Below are positions 1 through 9,803 of a DNA stretch of 64,000 bases, in pieces. The stretch covers positions 10,416,001 to 10,480,000 of the forward strand of contig NZ_BJHV01000001.1 in the NCBI RefSeq assembly GCF_005405925.1, given 5' to 3'. Every line of letters starts with the position of its first letter. The first letter of the stretch is position 1. The notes below the pieces were generated by a model, which was not told where the DNA came from, ran no database searches, and saw only the letters and a list, made by a program, of their open reading frames with translations. Source of the stretch: Streptomyces antimycoticus. Lineage in GTDB: Bacteria; Actinomycetota; Actinomycetes; Streptomycetales; Streptomycetaceae. The translations under genes were made by a program, and so were the position numbers.

Positions 1-1
1 C

Positions 2-859
2 ATCTGCGACTCGCCGGTGGGACTCGGCCGCCGGGTCGCCCGGGCGCTCGGCGCCGATCCGGACCGCGCGTGGATCGACTACGTCGGCCTGAACCACCTC
101 GGCTGGCTGCGCGGCCTGCGCGTCGCCGGACGCGACGAACTGCCGCGTCTGCTCGCCGACCCCGAGGCCCTCGGCTCGTTCGAGGAGGGCAAGCTCTTCG
201 GCCCCGAGTGGCTCGCCTCCCTGGGCGCGATCCCCAACGAGTATCTGCACTACTACTACTTCAACCGGGAAGCGGTACGGGCCTACCGTGAGGCCGAGCA
301 GACCCGCGGCGCCTTCCTCCGCGACCAGCAGGCGCGGTTCTACGAGGTCATGGAGCAGGGCCACGCCCCGGCGCTGACGACCTGGGACCGCACCCGCGCC
401 GAGCGCGAGGCCACCTACATGGCGGCCAACCGCGAGGCGGCGGGCGCAGGCGAGCGCGACGCGTCGGACCTGGAGTCCGGCGGCTACGAACAGGTCGCCC
501 TCGCCCTCATGCGCGCCATCGCCCGCGACGAGCGCACCACCCTCATCCTCAACGTCCGCAACCGCACCACGCTGGGCGCTCTCGACGAGGACGCCGTCAT
601 CGAAGTCCCCTGCCTGGTGGACGCGAGCGGCGCGCACCCCGTCTCCGTCGACCCGCTGCCCGGCCACGCCACCGGCCTGGTGTGCGCCGTCAAGGCCGTC
701 GAGCGCGAGGTCATGAACGCCGCCGACAGCGGCTCGCGCGCCACCGCCGTCAAGGCGTTCGCCCTCCACCCGCTCGTCGACTCGGTCGCCGTCGCCCACC
801 GCCTCGTCGACGGCTACACAGCAGCACACCCCGGCCTCGCCTACCTGAACCGCCCGTAG
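2..859 (+). CDS. GH4 family glycosidase (6-phospho-beta-glucosidase-like), 5' end outside window
   Basis: This is the C-terminal two thirds of a glycoside hydrolase family 4 enzyme, an NAD- and metal-dependent hydrolase of (phospho)glycosides in the cytoplasm. The frame is already open at the window edge and reads ICDSPVGLG, where the Cys matches the family metal ligand. It is followed by LNHLGW with the metal-binding His and by IPNEYLHYYYF, the conserved Tyr-rich segment. The frame closes with TAG at 857-859. GH4 members differ in substrate, so the 6-phospho-beta-glucosidase label is a family default. The next gene starts 11 bases later, and the run GH4, GH38, GH29 suggests one sugar-scavenging operon. 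The upstream part, perhaps with an ABC sugar importer, is not visible. Confidence 0.85.
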   Translation: MCDSPVGLGRRVARALGADPDRAWIDYVGLNHLGWLRGLRVAGRDELPRLLADPEALGSFEEGKLFGPEWLASLGAIPNEYLHYYYFNREAVRAYREAEQTRGAFLRDQQARFYEVMEQGHAPALTTWDRTRAEREATYMAANREAAGAGERDASDLESGGYEQVALALMRAIARDERTTLILNVRNRTTLGALDEDAVIEVPCLVDASGAHPVSVDPLPGHATGLVCAVKAVEREVMNAADSGSRATAVKAFALHPLVDSVAVAHRLVDGYTAAHPGLAYLNRP

Positions 860-870
860 GAGCCCTTGCC

Positions 871-3800
871 ATGCATGACGAACGCCGCCGCATCGAGGAC
901 CGCGTCCAGCGTGTCCTCACCCAGCGCGTCCAGCCCGCCGCCCACTCGGCCTCCGTGCCCTTCACGATCGAGGCGTGGCAGGCGCCCGGCGAACCGGTGC
1001 CCTTCGCCGAGGCGGCGCGGGCGCCGTACGAGCCCTTCACCACCGGGACCCCCTGGGGCCCGCCCTGGGGCACCACCTGGTTCAAGGTGCACGGCGAGGT
1101 CCCCGCCGCGTGGGCGGGCAAGCGCGTCGAGGCCGTCTTCGACCTCGGCTTCGTCGGCGACTGGCCGGGCAACCAGGCCGAGGCACTGGTCCACACCCCC
1201 GACGGCGCCCCGCTCAAGGCGGTCAACCCGCAGAACCAGTACGTGCCGGTGGCGCACCCCGCCGAGGGCGGCGAACACGTCGCGTACCTCATCGAGGCCG
1301 CCTCCAACCCCGACATCCTCGCCAACGACTTCAGCCGCCCCACCCCACTCGGCGACAAACTCACCGCGGGCCGCGCCCCCCTCTACACCTTCGCCCGCGC
1401 CGACCTGACCGTACTGGATGAACAGGTGTGGCACCTGGGCCTGGACCTCACCGTGCTGCGCGAGCTGATGCTGGAGCTGAGCGAGCACGACCCCCGCCGC
1501 CACGAGATCGCCCACGCCCTCGACCGCGCCCTGGACCGGCTGGACCTGGAGGACATCTCCGGCACCGCCACCGACGTACGCGAGGCCCTGCGCGGTGTGC
1601 TGGAGCGCCCCGCCAACGCCAGTGCCCACACCCTCTCGGCCGTCGGCCACGCGCATATCGACTCCGCCTGGCTGTGGCCCATACGCGAGACCAAGCGCAA
1701 GACCTCGCGCACCTTCTCCAACGTCACGGCGCTCGCCAAGGAGTACCCGGAATTCATCTTCGCCTGCTCGCAGGCGCAGCAGTACGCCTGGGTCAAGGAG
1801 CACTACCCCCAGGTCTGGGACCGCATCCACGAGGCCGTGCGCAACGGGCAGTGGGCGCCGGTCGGCGGCATGTGGGTGGAGGCCGACGGCAACCTGCCCG
1901 GCGGCGAGGCCCTGGCCCGCCAGCTCATCCACGGCAAGCGGTTCTTCCTGGACGAGTTCGGCATCGAGACCAAGGGCGTGTGGCTGCCCGACTCCTTCGG
2001 CTACAACGCCTGCTTCCCGCAACTGGCCAGGCTGGCGGGGAACGAGTGGTTCCTGACCCAGAAGCTCTCCTGGAACCAGACCAACAAGCTGCCCCACCAC
2101 ACCTTCTGGTGGGAGGGGATCGACGGTTCCCGGGTCTTCACCCACTTCCCGCCGGTGGACACCTACAACGCCGAGTTCTCCGGCCAGGAGATGGCCCACG
2201 CCGTACGCAACTACCAGGACAAGGGGCGCGGCACCCGCTCCCTGGCACCCTTCGGGCACGGCGACGGGGGCGGCGGGCCCACCCGCGAGATGATGGAGCG
2301 AGCACGCCGGCTGGCGAATCTGGAGGGCTCCGCGAAGGTCGTCATCGAGCACCCCGACGACTTCTTCGCCGCCGCCCGGGCCGAATACCCCGACGCCCCG
2401 GTGTGGACCGGCGAGCTCTATCTGGAGCTGCACCGCGCCACCTACACCTCGCAGGCCCGCACCAAGCAGGGCAACCGGCGCAGCGAGCACCTGCTGCGCG
2501 AGGCGGAGCTGTGGTCGACGGCCGCCGCACTGCACGCGGACCGCCCCTACCCGTACGAGCGTCTCGACCGGCTGTGGAAGACGGTGCTGCTCCACCAGTT
2601 CCACGACATCCTGCCGGGCTCGTCGATCGCCTGGGTGCACCGCGAGGCGGAGGCGGAGTACGCGCGGGTGGCGGCGGAGCTGACGGAACTCACGGCGGAG
2701 GCGATGGCGGCGCTGAGCGGCGCCGCCGTGCCCGGTTCCGGTGTGCGGGTGTTCAACACGAGCCCGCGCCCGCGCGCCGAGGTCGTCGCCGTTCCCGAGG
2801 GCACGGTAGAAGGCCAGCCGCTGGCGGACGGCACTGTCGCCGTCTACGCGCGGGTGCCGGCGTCCGCCGCCGCCCCGCTGACCGCGGCTACGGCCCCGGC
2901 CCCGGAGCCCGTCACCGTCACCGATGGCCGCGTCCTGGACAACGGCCTGGTCAGGGTCGAGCTCGCCGAGGACGGCACGCTCGCCTCGGTACGGGACCTG
3001 GTGGCCGGCCGTGAGGTCCTGGCCCCGGGCGCCGCGGGCAACCTCCTCCGACTCCACAGCGACCTGCCCAACTACTGGGACGCCTGGGACATCGACAAGC
3101 ACTACCGGCAGCGCTGGACCGATCTGCTCGACACCGACGCGGTCACCGTCGCAGAACAGGGCCCGCTGCTCGGCGCCCTGCGCGTGGAGCGCGCCTTCGG
3201 CAAGGACGGCCGCTCGCGCATCGTCCAGACCATCACCGTCCGCGCGGGCAGCCGCCGTATCGACTTCGCGACCGAGATCGACTGGCACGAGGCCGAGAAG
3301 ATCCTCAAGGCCGCCTTCCCCATCGACATCCACGCGGACCGGTCGACCGCCGAGATCCAGTTCGGCCATGTCCACCGCCCGACCCACACCAACACCAGCT
3401 GGGAGGCGGCCCGTTTCGAGGTCTACGGCCACCGCTGGGTGCACGTCGCCGAGCCGGGCTACGGCGTGGCGGTCCTCAACGACTCGACCTACGGGCACGA
3501 CGTGGCCCGCACCACCCACGAGAGGGGCGAGGGCACCGGCGGTACGACGACCACCGTCCGGCTCAGCCTGGTGCGCGCCCCGCGAGTGCCCGACCCCGAG
3601 GCCGACCAGGGCATCCACCGCTTCACCTACGCCCTCCTGCCCGGCGCGAGCATCGAGGACGCGATCGCCGAGGGGTACGCGCTCAACCTTCCGCTGCGTG
3701 TCGCCGACTCCGGCGCGGCCGTGGCGCCGATCGTCACCACGGACGGCCCGGCCGCCGTCGTCGAGGCGGTCAAGCTCGCCGACGACCGTTCGGGCGATGT

Positions 3801-4005
3801 CGTGGTGCGGCTCTACGAATCGCTCGGCGGCCGTACCCGCACCACCCTCCGCCCCGGCTTCTCCCACACCGGCGCCACCGTCACCGACCTGCTGGAACGC
3901 CCGCTCACCGAGGTCCAGGACGTGCCGAGGACCGATGCGGACGGCAACGTCACGGTGGATCTGCGCCCGTTCCAGATCCTGACCCTGCGGCTGAAGAGGA
4001 GCTGA
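871..4005 (+). CDS. GH38 alpha-mannosidase
   Basis: Retaining alpha-mannosidase of family GH38, 1044 residues, the usual size for bacterial members. Visible motifs are the zinc-binding HIDSAWLWP near residue 260, WLPDSFGYN around residue 370 with the likely catalytic Asp, HGDGGGGPT near residue 470 and the HDILPGSS His loop near residue 575. A long C-terminal beta-sandwich region follows. There is no signal peptide, so it should act inside the cell on imported manno-oligosaccharides. The start is ATG 871, because TAGGAG at 857-862 sits 8 bases upstream and overlaps the stop of the GH4 gene. The reading frame runs further upstream only through sequence already used by GH4. It is co-transcribed with the downstream fucosidase. 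Confidence 0.95.
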   Translation: MHDERRRIEDRVQRVLTQRVQPAAHSASVPFTIEAWQAPGEPVPFAEAARAPYEPFTTGTPWGPPWGTTWFKVHGEVPAAWAGKRVEAVFDLGFVGDWPGNQAEALVHTPDGAPLKAVNPQNQYVPVAHPAEGGEHVAYLIEAASNPDILANDFSRPTPLGDKLTAGRAPLYTFARADLTVLDEQVWHLGLDLTVLRELMLELSEHDPRRHEIAHALDRALDRLDLEDISGTATDVREALRGVLERPANASAHTLSAVGHAHIDSAWLWPIRETKRKTSRTFSNVTALAKEYPEFIFACSQAQQYAWVKEHYPQVWDRIHEAVRNGQWAPVGGMWVEADGNLPGGEALARQLIHGKRFFLDEFGIETKGVWLPDSFGYNACFPQLARLAGNEWFLTQKLSWNQTNKLPHHTFWWEGIDGSRVFTHFPPVDTYNAEFSGQEMAHAVRNYQDKGRGTRSLAPFGHGDGGGGPTREMMERARRLANLEGSAKVVIEHPDDFFAAARAEYPDAPVWTGELYLELHRATYTSQARTKQGNRRSEHLLREAELWSTAAALHADRPYPYERLDRLWKTVLLHQFHDILPGSSIAWVHREAEAEYARVAAELTELTAEAMAALSGAAVPGSGVRVFNTSPRPRAEVVAVPEGTVEGQPLADGTVAVYARVPASAAAPLTAATAPAPEPVTVTDGRVLDNGLVRVELAEDGTLASVRDLVAGREVLAPGAAGNLLRLHSDLPNYWDAWDIDKHYRQRWTDLLDTDAVTVAEQGPLLGALRVERAFGKDGRSRIVQTITVRAGSRRIDFATEIDWHEAEKILKAAFPIDIHADRSTAEIQFGHVHRPTHTNTSWEAARFEVYGHRWVHVAEPGYGVAVLNDSTYGHDVARTTHERGEGTGGTTTTVRLSLVRAPRVPDPEADQGIHRFTYALLPGASIEDAIAEGYALNLPLRVADSGAAVAPIVTTDGPAAVVEAVKLADDRSGDVVVRLYESLGGRTRTTLRPGFSHTGATVTDLLERPLTEVQDVPRTDADGNVTVDLRPFQILTLRLKRS

Positions 4006-4009
4006 CGCC

Positions 4010-5278
4010 GTGGCCATGCGACCGTGGTTCCCCGACGCGAAGTTCGGGATCTTCATCCACTGGGGCATCTACGCCGTGGACGGCGTGCAGGAATCCTGGT
4101 CCTTCTTCGAGGGCGACGTCCCGCACGAGACGTACATGGCGCAGCTCGACGGATTCACCGCGGCGAACTACGACCCGCGCGCATGGGCCGCCCTCTTCGC
4201 CCGCGCCGGAGCCCGCTACGCCGTGCTGACCAGCCGCCATCACGACGGCGTCGCCCTGTGGGACACCGCCCACGGCGACCTGAACGTGGTCCGGCACACC
4301 CCGGCCGGCCGCGACCTCATCGCCCCGTACGCCGAAGCCCTGCGCGAACAGGGCCTGAAGGTCGGCCTCTACTACTCGCACAGCGACTGGAACCACCCCG
4401 ACTACGCCTCCACCCGCTACGAGGGACGGCCACCCGAGCAGGAGAACAACCCGTACGCCGAGGTCCCCGAGGAAGAGGCGGACCTCGACGCCTGGGCCCG
4501 CTACCTCGCCTACCGCGACGGCCAGGTGAACGAGCTCACCACCCGATTCCGCCCCGACCTCCTCTGGTTCGACGGCGAGTGGGAGCGCACCGAGGAGCAG
4601 TGGGGGATCCGCGAGCTGGCCCGGCTCATCCGCGCCGAGGTCCCGGAGTGCGTGCTGAACGCGCGCATGCTCAGCGAGGGCGACTACGCCACCCCCGAGC
4701 AGGGCGTGCCGATCGAGCCGCCCGCGGGGCCCTGGGAGCTGTGTCTGACCTTCAACGACTCATGGGGCTTCCAGCACCACGACCACAACTACAAGACGAC
4801 GACCCAGCTGATCCGCTACTTCACCGAGACCATCGGCGCGGGCGGCAATCTGCTGCTCTCCGTGGGCCCGAAGGAGGACGGCACGATCCCGGACGAGCAG
4901 GTCGAGCGCCTCGAAGGCATGGGCGCCTGGATCGCCCGGCACGCGGACGCGGTGTACGGCACCGTCGCGGGGCTGCCCGCCGGGCACCACTACGGCCCCA
5001 GCACCCTCGCGGCCGACCGCCGCACCCTCTACCTGACGGTCTTCGACATCCCGCGCGCCCCCATCGGCGTACGGGGCCTGGTCACCCCCGTACGCCGCGT
5101 GACCGTCCTCGGCACCGGCACCGAGCTCGGCCACCAGGTGATCGGCGGCCTGCACGAGGTCCCCGGCGTGCTGTGGATCGACCCGCCCGCGGCCGCCGAC
5201 CTCGACGACCACGCCACGGTCCTCGCCGTCGAACTCGACTCCGAGCTGGAGCTGTACCGGGGGCACGGCCGGTCCTGA
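4010..5278 (+). CDS. GH29 alpha-L-fucosidase
   Basis: Alpha-L-fucosidase of family GH29, 422 residues from GTG 4010 (ATG 4016 is a close alternative). The start of the family fold is clear in WFPDAKFGIFIHWG, followed by SRHHDGVALWD (substrate-binding His pair) and DLLWFDGEWE, where the Asp of WFDG is the expected nucleophile near residue 188. The TIM barrel ends with NLLLSVGPKEDG and a short C-terminal domain. It has no signal peptide, so it is cytoplasmic like its two upstream partners. The gene follows the mannosidase stop by only 4 bases, with GAGGAG at 3996-4001 as ribosome binding site. Mannosidase plus fucosidase points to degradation of a fucose- and mannose-bearing glycan such as an N-glycan core, which is inference from context. 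Confidence 0.94.
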   Translation: MAMRPWFPDAKFGIFIHWGIYAVDGVQESWSFFEGDVPHETYMAQLDGFTAANYDPRAWAALFARAGARYAVLTSRHHDGVALWDTAHGDLNVVRHTPAGRDLIAPYAEALREQGLKVGLYYSHSDWNHPDYASTRYEGRPPEQENNPYAEVPEEEADLDAWARYLAYRDGQVNELTTRFRPDLLWFDGEWERTEEQWGIRELARLIRAEVPECVLNARMLSEGDYATPEQGVPIEPPAGPWELCLTFNDSWGFQHHDHNYKTTTQLIRYFTETIGAGGNLLLSVGPKEDGTIPDEQVERLEGMGAWIARHADAVYGTVAGLPAGHHYGPSTLAADRRTLYLTVFDIPRAPIGVRGLVTPVRRVTVLGTGTELGHQVIGGLHEVPGVLWIDPPAAADLDDHATVLAVELDSELELYRGHGRS

Positions 5279-5290
5279 AGGCGCGGCACA

Positions 5291-5776
5291 TCAGCCGACG
5301 GTGATGACGATCTTGCCCGGGGTTCCACCGGCGGCCAGGGCGCGCTGCGCGTCCGCCGCCCGCTCCAGCGGGTAGGTGGCGCCGATCCGCACGTGGAGCT
5401 CACCGGTCTCGGCGAGCCCCGCCAGCGCCGTGAGGTCCGCGCGGTCCATGCGGCAGAAGACCGGAGTGACGCCCGGTGCACCGATATCGGCGAGGGACGC
5501 CACGCGTGCGCCGGGCGCCGCGGCGTGTGCCGTCGCCGCGAGCAGGGCGCCGCCGACGGTGTCCAGGACCGCGTCCACGCCATCGGGGGCGAGTTCGCGC
5601 ACGTGGCCGGCGGCACCGTGGCCATAGGTGACCGGCTCGGCCCCGAGCGTGCGCAGGTAGCCGTGGTCGCGCGGTGAGACGGTGCCGATCACGCGCGCTC
5701 CGCGCGATCGGGCGATCTGGACCGCGAGCGAGCCGACGCCACCGGCCGCTCCGAGCACCAGCAGCGTTTCGCCCTG
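5291..5776 (-). pseudogene. NADPH:quinone reductase / zinc-type alcohol dehydrogenase, 3' remnant
   Basis: About 160 C-terminal codons of a medium-chain dehydrogenase/reductase. The nucleotide-binding glycine motif is present (LVLGAAGGVGSLAVQIA), and the frame ends with GGTPGKIVITVG and a stop at 5291. The whole N-terminal catalytic domain (about 150 residues in this family) is missing. Recognisable similarity stops at about 5776, where a LysR-type regulator fragment begins on the opposite strand. There is no promoter or start suited to expressing the remnant. It is best read as one side of a deletion that removed the 5' halves of two divergent genes. Confidence 0.8.
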
Positions 5777-6225
5777 CCGACCGCACCAAGGTCCTGCGCG
5801 ACGGCACGGCCGATGTCGCTCTGCTGTGCACCGGCAGCGACGATCTCACGGAGCTGCGGACCACCGAGATCATGGAGGAGAATCCCCTCGCGCTGCTGCC
5901 GCGCGAACACCCCCTGGCGGGCCGTGCGGCGGTGACCGCCGCCGAGCTCCGCCAGGACCCGGCCTACCAGGAGCAGTGCCCGCCGATGGGGCTGGACGAG
6001 ATTCTCGACCGGGTGACGGTGGGACGTCTCATCACCGTCGTGGGATCTGCCGTCGGCGAGCGCCTGACGCGTGAGGTGTGCGCGGTCCCCGTGACGGACC
6101 TGCCTGCCACGACACTGGCCCTGGGCTGGCTGGAGCACACGGCCCGGCCGGAGATCACCGCCTTCGTCCGGGCCGCGCAGCGCATCGCGGTGGACCATGC
6201 GCGGTTCCCCGTCCAGGCAGCCTGA
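5776..6225 (+). pseudogene. LysR-type transcriptional regulator, 3' remnant (effector domain only)
   Basis: About 149 codons encoding the second half of a LysR substrate-binding domain: ADRTKVLRDGTADVALL, then LALLPREHPLAGR, a typical LysR segment, and a C-terminal LGWLEHTARPEITAFVRAA. The winged-helix DNA-binding domain and the first part of the effector domain are absent. Similarity starts exactly where the opposite-strand dehydrogenase remnant ends. Divergent LysR/oxidoreductase pairs are common, so the two were probably regulator and target before the deletion. The frame is otherwise undamaged, which suggests a fairly recent event. Confidence 0.78.
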
Positions 6226-6365
6226 CCCATCGCTTCCCGCGGAAGCGGCCGAGCTCGTCGCGTTCCTCGTCTCAGGCCGCCCGCTCCACACGGCGCTTGA
6301 AGCAGGATGGCCCGTCGCCCGCCATAGCCACACGCTTCGTTTCGGCCGCGTGGAAGGATCAGCCC

Positions 6366-7394
6366 ATGGGGTCACTACTGGCGTTCGGGGACGAGTTACG
6401 GGCCGAGCTGGGATCACCCAGGAGCTCTCGCAGGCTGGGCAGCAGCCCGCGCTCGCGCGTGTGGCGCGTCGAGTTGCCAGGGACATCGGCGGTGGTGAAG
6501 CAGATCGTCGACGGCCCCGATGCCGACGAGCGATACGCCCGCGAGGTGGCCGCCCTGCGGCTCGCCGCCCGAGCCGAAACGCCTATCGTGCCCGCGCTCC
6601 TTGCCACCGATGCCGGCGAGCGGGTGCTGGTGCTGGAGCATCTGGATCACCAACGCCCGGCCGACGACTGGATCGTCGGCTACGCGGCCGCTCTGGCACG
6701 GCTGCATGCCACCGCCCGTCCGGAGGACGCCGGGATACTTCCGCGCTGGCAGGGCCCGAACCGGGCCGATATCGACTCCTTCCTCGGGCTGGCAGTGGCG
6801 CTGCAGGTTCCTGTGGCGCCCGGTGTTTCCGATGAACTCGATGACCTCGTGCACCGACTCGACCAGGCGCCCGGCCATGCCCTGCTTCACGGGGATCCCT
6901 GTCCCGGGAATGACCTCCACACCGCCACGGGGATCAGATTCATCGACTTCGAGCAGGCGTCACTTGGCAGCGGGCTGATGGAGCTGGCCTATCTGCGGAT
7001 CGGCTTCCCGACCTGCTGGTGTGTCACTTCGGCCGCCGAGCCGCTGCTGGAACGGGCGGAGCACGCCTACCGCACGGAGTGGCGCGCCGCGACCGGTGCC
7101 GAGGCCCGGGACGGCCTGGCCGACGCGTGCGCAGGCTGGCTGCTCCGCGGCGACGCTCTGGTCGAGCGGGCACACCGCGAAGGCGATGACCACCTGGCCC
7201 GGATTCCGCAGCGGGACTGGAAGTGGGGCACGGCGACAGCCCGGCAACGGCTCGTCCACCGACTCGGTGTCGTCAGCGAGTTGACCGCCGACCACACCTC
7301 TCTCAGCGGCGTCAGCCGCCTCACCAGCGACCTGCGCCACCGCATGCTCACGCGCTGGCCGACACTCCAGCCGGTCCCGACAAAGCGACCGTAG
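6366..7394 (+). CDS. APH-family phosphotransferase
   Basis: A 342-residue protein with the aminoglycoside/choline-kinase fold. It shows an N-lobe with VVKQIVDGPDADERYAREV (ATP-lysine and helix), the catalytic loop HGDPCPGN near residue 178 and the metal-binding IDFEQASLG near residue 193, where the usual DFD Asp pattern reads DFE. The substrate is unknown: families with this fold phosphorylate antibiotics, fructosamines, homoserine or choline. The start is ATG 6366. The frame extends upstream but only through sequence with LysR-remnant composition. The gene stands alone, with 140 bases upstream and about 280 downstream that hold no other gene. Confidence 0.85.
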   Translation: MGSLLAFGDELRAELGSPRSSRRLGSSPRSRVWRVELPGTSAVVKQIVDGPDADERYAREVAALRLAARAETPIVPALLATDAGERVLVLEHLDHQRPADDWIVGYAAALARLHATARPEDAGILPRWQGPNRADIDSFLGLAVALQVPVAPGVSDELDDLVHRLDQAPGHALLHGDPCPGNDLHTATGIRFIDFEQASLGSGLMELAYLRIGFPTCWCVTSAAEPLLERAEHAYRTEWRAATGAEARDGLADACAGWLLRGDALVERAHREGDDHLARIPQRDWKWGTATARQRLVHRLGVVSELTADHTSLSGVSRLTSDLRHRMLTRWPTLQPVPTKRP

Positions 7395-7678
7395 AGCCCG
7401 GCCGGCACCCCCGATCGACGGGGCGGGACCGGACCTCCCGGACAGGGCCCGGCGGAGCGCCGAAACCTCGTCTGTCACATGCGTCTCGCAGATCGGCGTT
7501 TCGGCCAACCATCAGTACGGCACGGGCGGCGCCGGTACGGCGACCGCGCGCCCGCCCCCTTGCGGCTCAAGGGTTCCAGCACGTCCGGAATCGAGCGCGT
7601 TCGATTCCCTCTCCGCGTCGTTATGCCGTGCACTGCCGAGCCATCCAGGCGCGGCACCCACCCCCAGGAGGGATGCAG

Positions 7679-9567
7679 GTGACGATGACCGACGCATCGA
7701 CCGCATACGCGAAGACGCCACCCCCTCCGCCCCGGCCACCATCACCTTCGAGGGCCAGCACGGCAAGAACCCGCTGGCCGAGGCCAATTTCAGGGCGATG
7801 TGCAGGCGTCTGCCCGCCGTGCTCGGGCACACCGCGCGGATGGCCTGGGCCGTCGACAAACCCGGCGTCGTGCTCCTGCTCGCCTGCCAGCTCCTCACCG
7901 GTGCCGCGGCCGCCATCGTCCTCACCTTCACCGCACAGGCCATGACCCACATCCTCGGCACCGGCACCGTGTCCGAACGCCTGCACGCCGCCCTGCCCGC
8001 CCTGATCGTCGTGACCGCCGCCGCGGGCCTTGGCCGCATCAGCGGCGCCCTGTCCTCCTACGCCGACGGGCGCATCACCCCCCTGCTGATGACCGAGGCG
8101 GACGTCGCGCTCGTCTCCGCCGTATGCCGCGTCGAAGCCTCCGCGTACGGCGAGGACGGATTCGCCGACCGGCACGAGGCCGCCGAGGTCGGCGTCACCC
8201 GCACCCGGATGATGGTCCAGGACGCCCAGCGGTTGATGGCCGCGCTGGTCCGCATGATCGCCGCGAGCGGCGTCATCACCGCGCTCCACTGGCTGATGCT
8301 CCCGCTGCTCCTGCTCGCCGTGCTCCCGGCCGGCGTCGGCGCCGTGCTGTCCGCGCGCGTCGACTACGAGACCCACTACCTCAACGTCGGCGACCGCAAT
8401 GTGCGCTCCATGATGCGCTGGTGGGCCACCTACTCGCGCTACGGCGACGAGGTCCGCGCCAACGGGATGACCGGCTACCTCATCTACTGGTACCGCGCCC
8501 TGTCCGACCGCATCGACCAGCGCGTCCTCACCGCCGCGCCCCGCATGCTGCGCATCGCCCTGGCGACCAGCGCCCTGGGCGGGTTCTTCCTGTTGTGCAC
8601 CTGGTCCACCCTCGCGTGGCTGGCCACCACCGGCCGGGTCGCCCTCCCGGTCGCGGCCACCGCGGTGGTCGCCGTCCAGACCACACTGGCCGCCCTCTCG
8701 CAGTTCGTGATCCATGGCGCGGCGATGTTCCACACCTCCCTGTACCTCGCCGACATGCGGTCCTTCCTCGACATGGCCGGTGAACGGGCCCCGCAACGCG
8801 GCGAGTTGACGATCCCGGAGCGCGTCGACGAGATCAGGCTCGACGAAGTGGTCTACCAGTACCCCGGCAAGGAGGAACCCGCCGTCGACGGCGTCTCGCT
8901 CACCCTGCGCCGCGGCGAGATCCTGGCCATCGTGGGGGAGAACGGCTCGGGAAAGTCCACCCTGGCCAAACTCATCACCGGCATCCTGCTCGCCGACAAG
9001 GGCCGCGTCCTGTGGGACGGCACCGACCTGGCCCAGGCGGACCCCGACGCGGTGTGGAAGCGCACCGCCCTGGTCCCGCAGAACTTCGCCTGCTGGCCCC
9101 TGCGCGCCCGCGAGAACATCACCCTGGGGCAGCCGAAAACCTTCGACGACGAACCGGTGTGGCAGGCCGTCGACGCCGTCGGCATGCGGGAGGCGGTCGA
9201 GAAACTTCCCCGGCAGCTCGACACCCTCCTGGCACGTGAACTCTTCGGCGGGGCCGAGTTGTCCGGCGGCCAGTGGCAGCGGCTGGTGTGCGGCCGGGCC
9301 CTGTACCGGCGGACACCGCTGCTCATCCTGGACGAACCCACCTCGCAGATGGACCCGCGGGGCGAGCACCAGATCTTCCTGGAGATCAAGCGCATCGCCG
9401 CCGAGCGGATGACCATCGTCGTCACGCACCAGCTCGAGAACACCCGCCTGGCCGACCGCATCCTGGTCATGCGCGAGGGACGCGTGATCGAGCAGGGCGG
9501 ATACGAGGAGCTGGCCGAAGCGGGGGGACTGTTCGCCGAGCTCGTCGCCCTGGCCAAGGACCGATGA
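7679..9567 (+). CDS. ABC exporter, fused permease/ATPase, with apparent one-base frameshift near codon 15
   Basis: A half-size ABC exporter: a six-helix membrane domain (about residues 40-330) followed by an ATPase domain with Walker A GENGSGKST, signature LSGGQWQR, Walker B LLILDEPTS and H-loop VVTHQ. It resembles lanthipeptide-type and other peptide exporters of Streptomyces; the cargo is unknown. The uninterrupted frame begins only at ATG 7798, but homology-like sequence (ATITFEGQHGKNPLAEANFRA) extends upstream without a start codon. The good ribosome binding site AGGAGG at 7666-7671 serves GTG 7679 or ATG 7685 in a different frame. Adding one C to the run at 7721-7725 joins the two into MTDASTAYAKTPPPSAPATITF. 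The break is therefore a single-base loss, either sequencing error or real inactivation. Confidence 0.85.
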
Positions 9568-9803
9568 GGTGAGGAACCCCCGGCGCGCCGGCGTGTACGG
9601 CGCGCCGGGGCCCATCCGAGGCAGGGCTTGCGAGACCCCCGGAAGGACGGCTGGCCTCCTCAGGCGAATCTGGTCGCGTACTCCCTGGTGGTGGGCCTGT
9701 GTGCCGCGATCGCGCTGGCCCCGGTGTCGCAGCGCTCGGCGTGGCTCTTTCCGATGCCAGGCAGCCGTAGCGGCTGTCAGCAGCTGGGCAGGTTCGAGAG
9801 CCG
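9568..9803. other. Intergenic stretch without a supported gene
   Basis: Downstream of the ABC exporter. A short frame containing ANLVAYSLVVGLCAAIALAP looks like a membrane helix, but it has no start, no ribosome binding site and ends quickly, so it may be a relic. No convincing terminator hairpin was found. Confidence 0.4.

Noticed and set aside
841..4068. A 1075-codon open frame on the minus strand opposite the alpha-mannosidase
   Set aside because: Shadow of the GH38 gene in high-GC DNA. It is rich in Gly/Val/Arg/Asp, has no family motif, and the plus strand has complete catalytic motifs.
7580..7630. GTTCGATTCCC resembling a tRNA T-loop near an AT-poor intergenic region
   Set aside because: The bases on either side do not form a five-pair T stem and no acceptor, D or anticodon arm can be found upstream.
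7679..9567. A lanthipeptide or other RiPP cluster around the ABC exporter
   Set aside because: No precursor peptide, LanB/LanC/LanM or radical SAM gene lies on either side; the flanks hold a phosphotransferase and a TerC protein.
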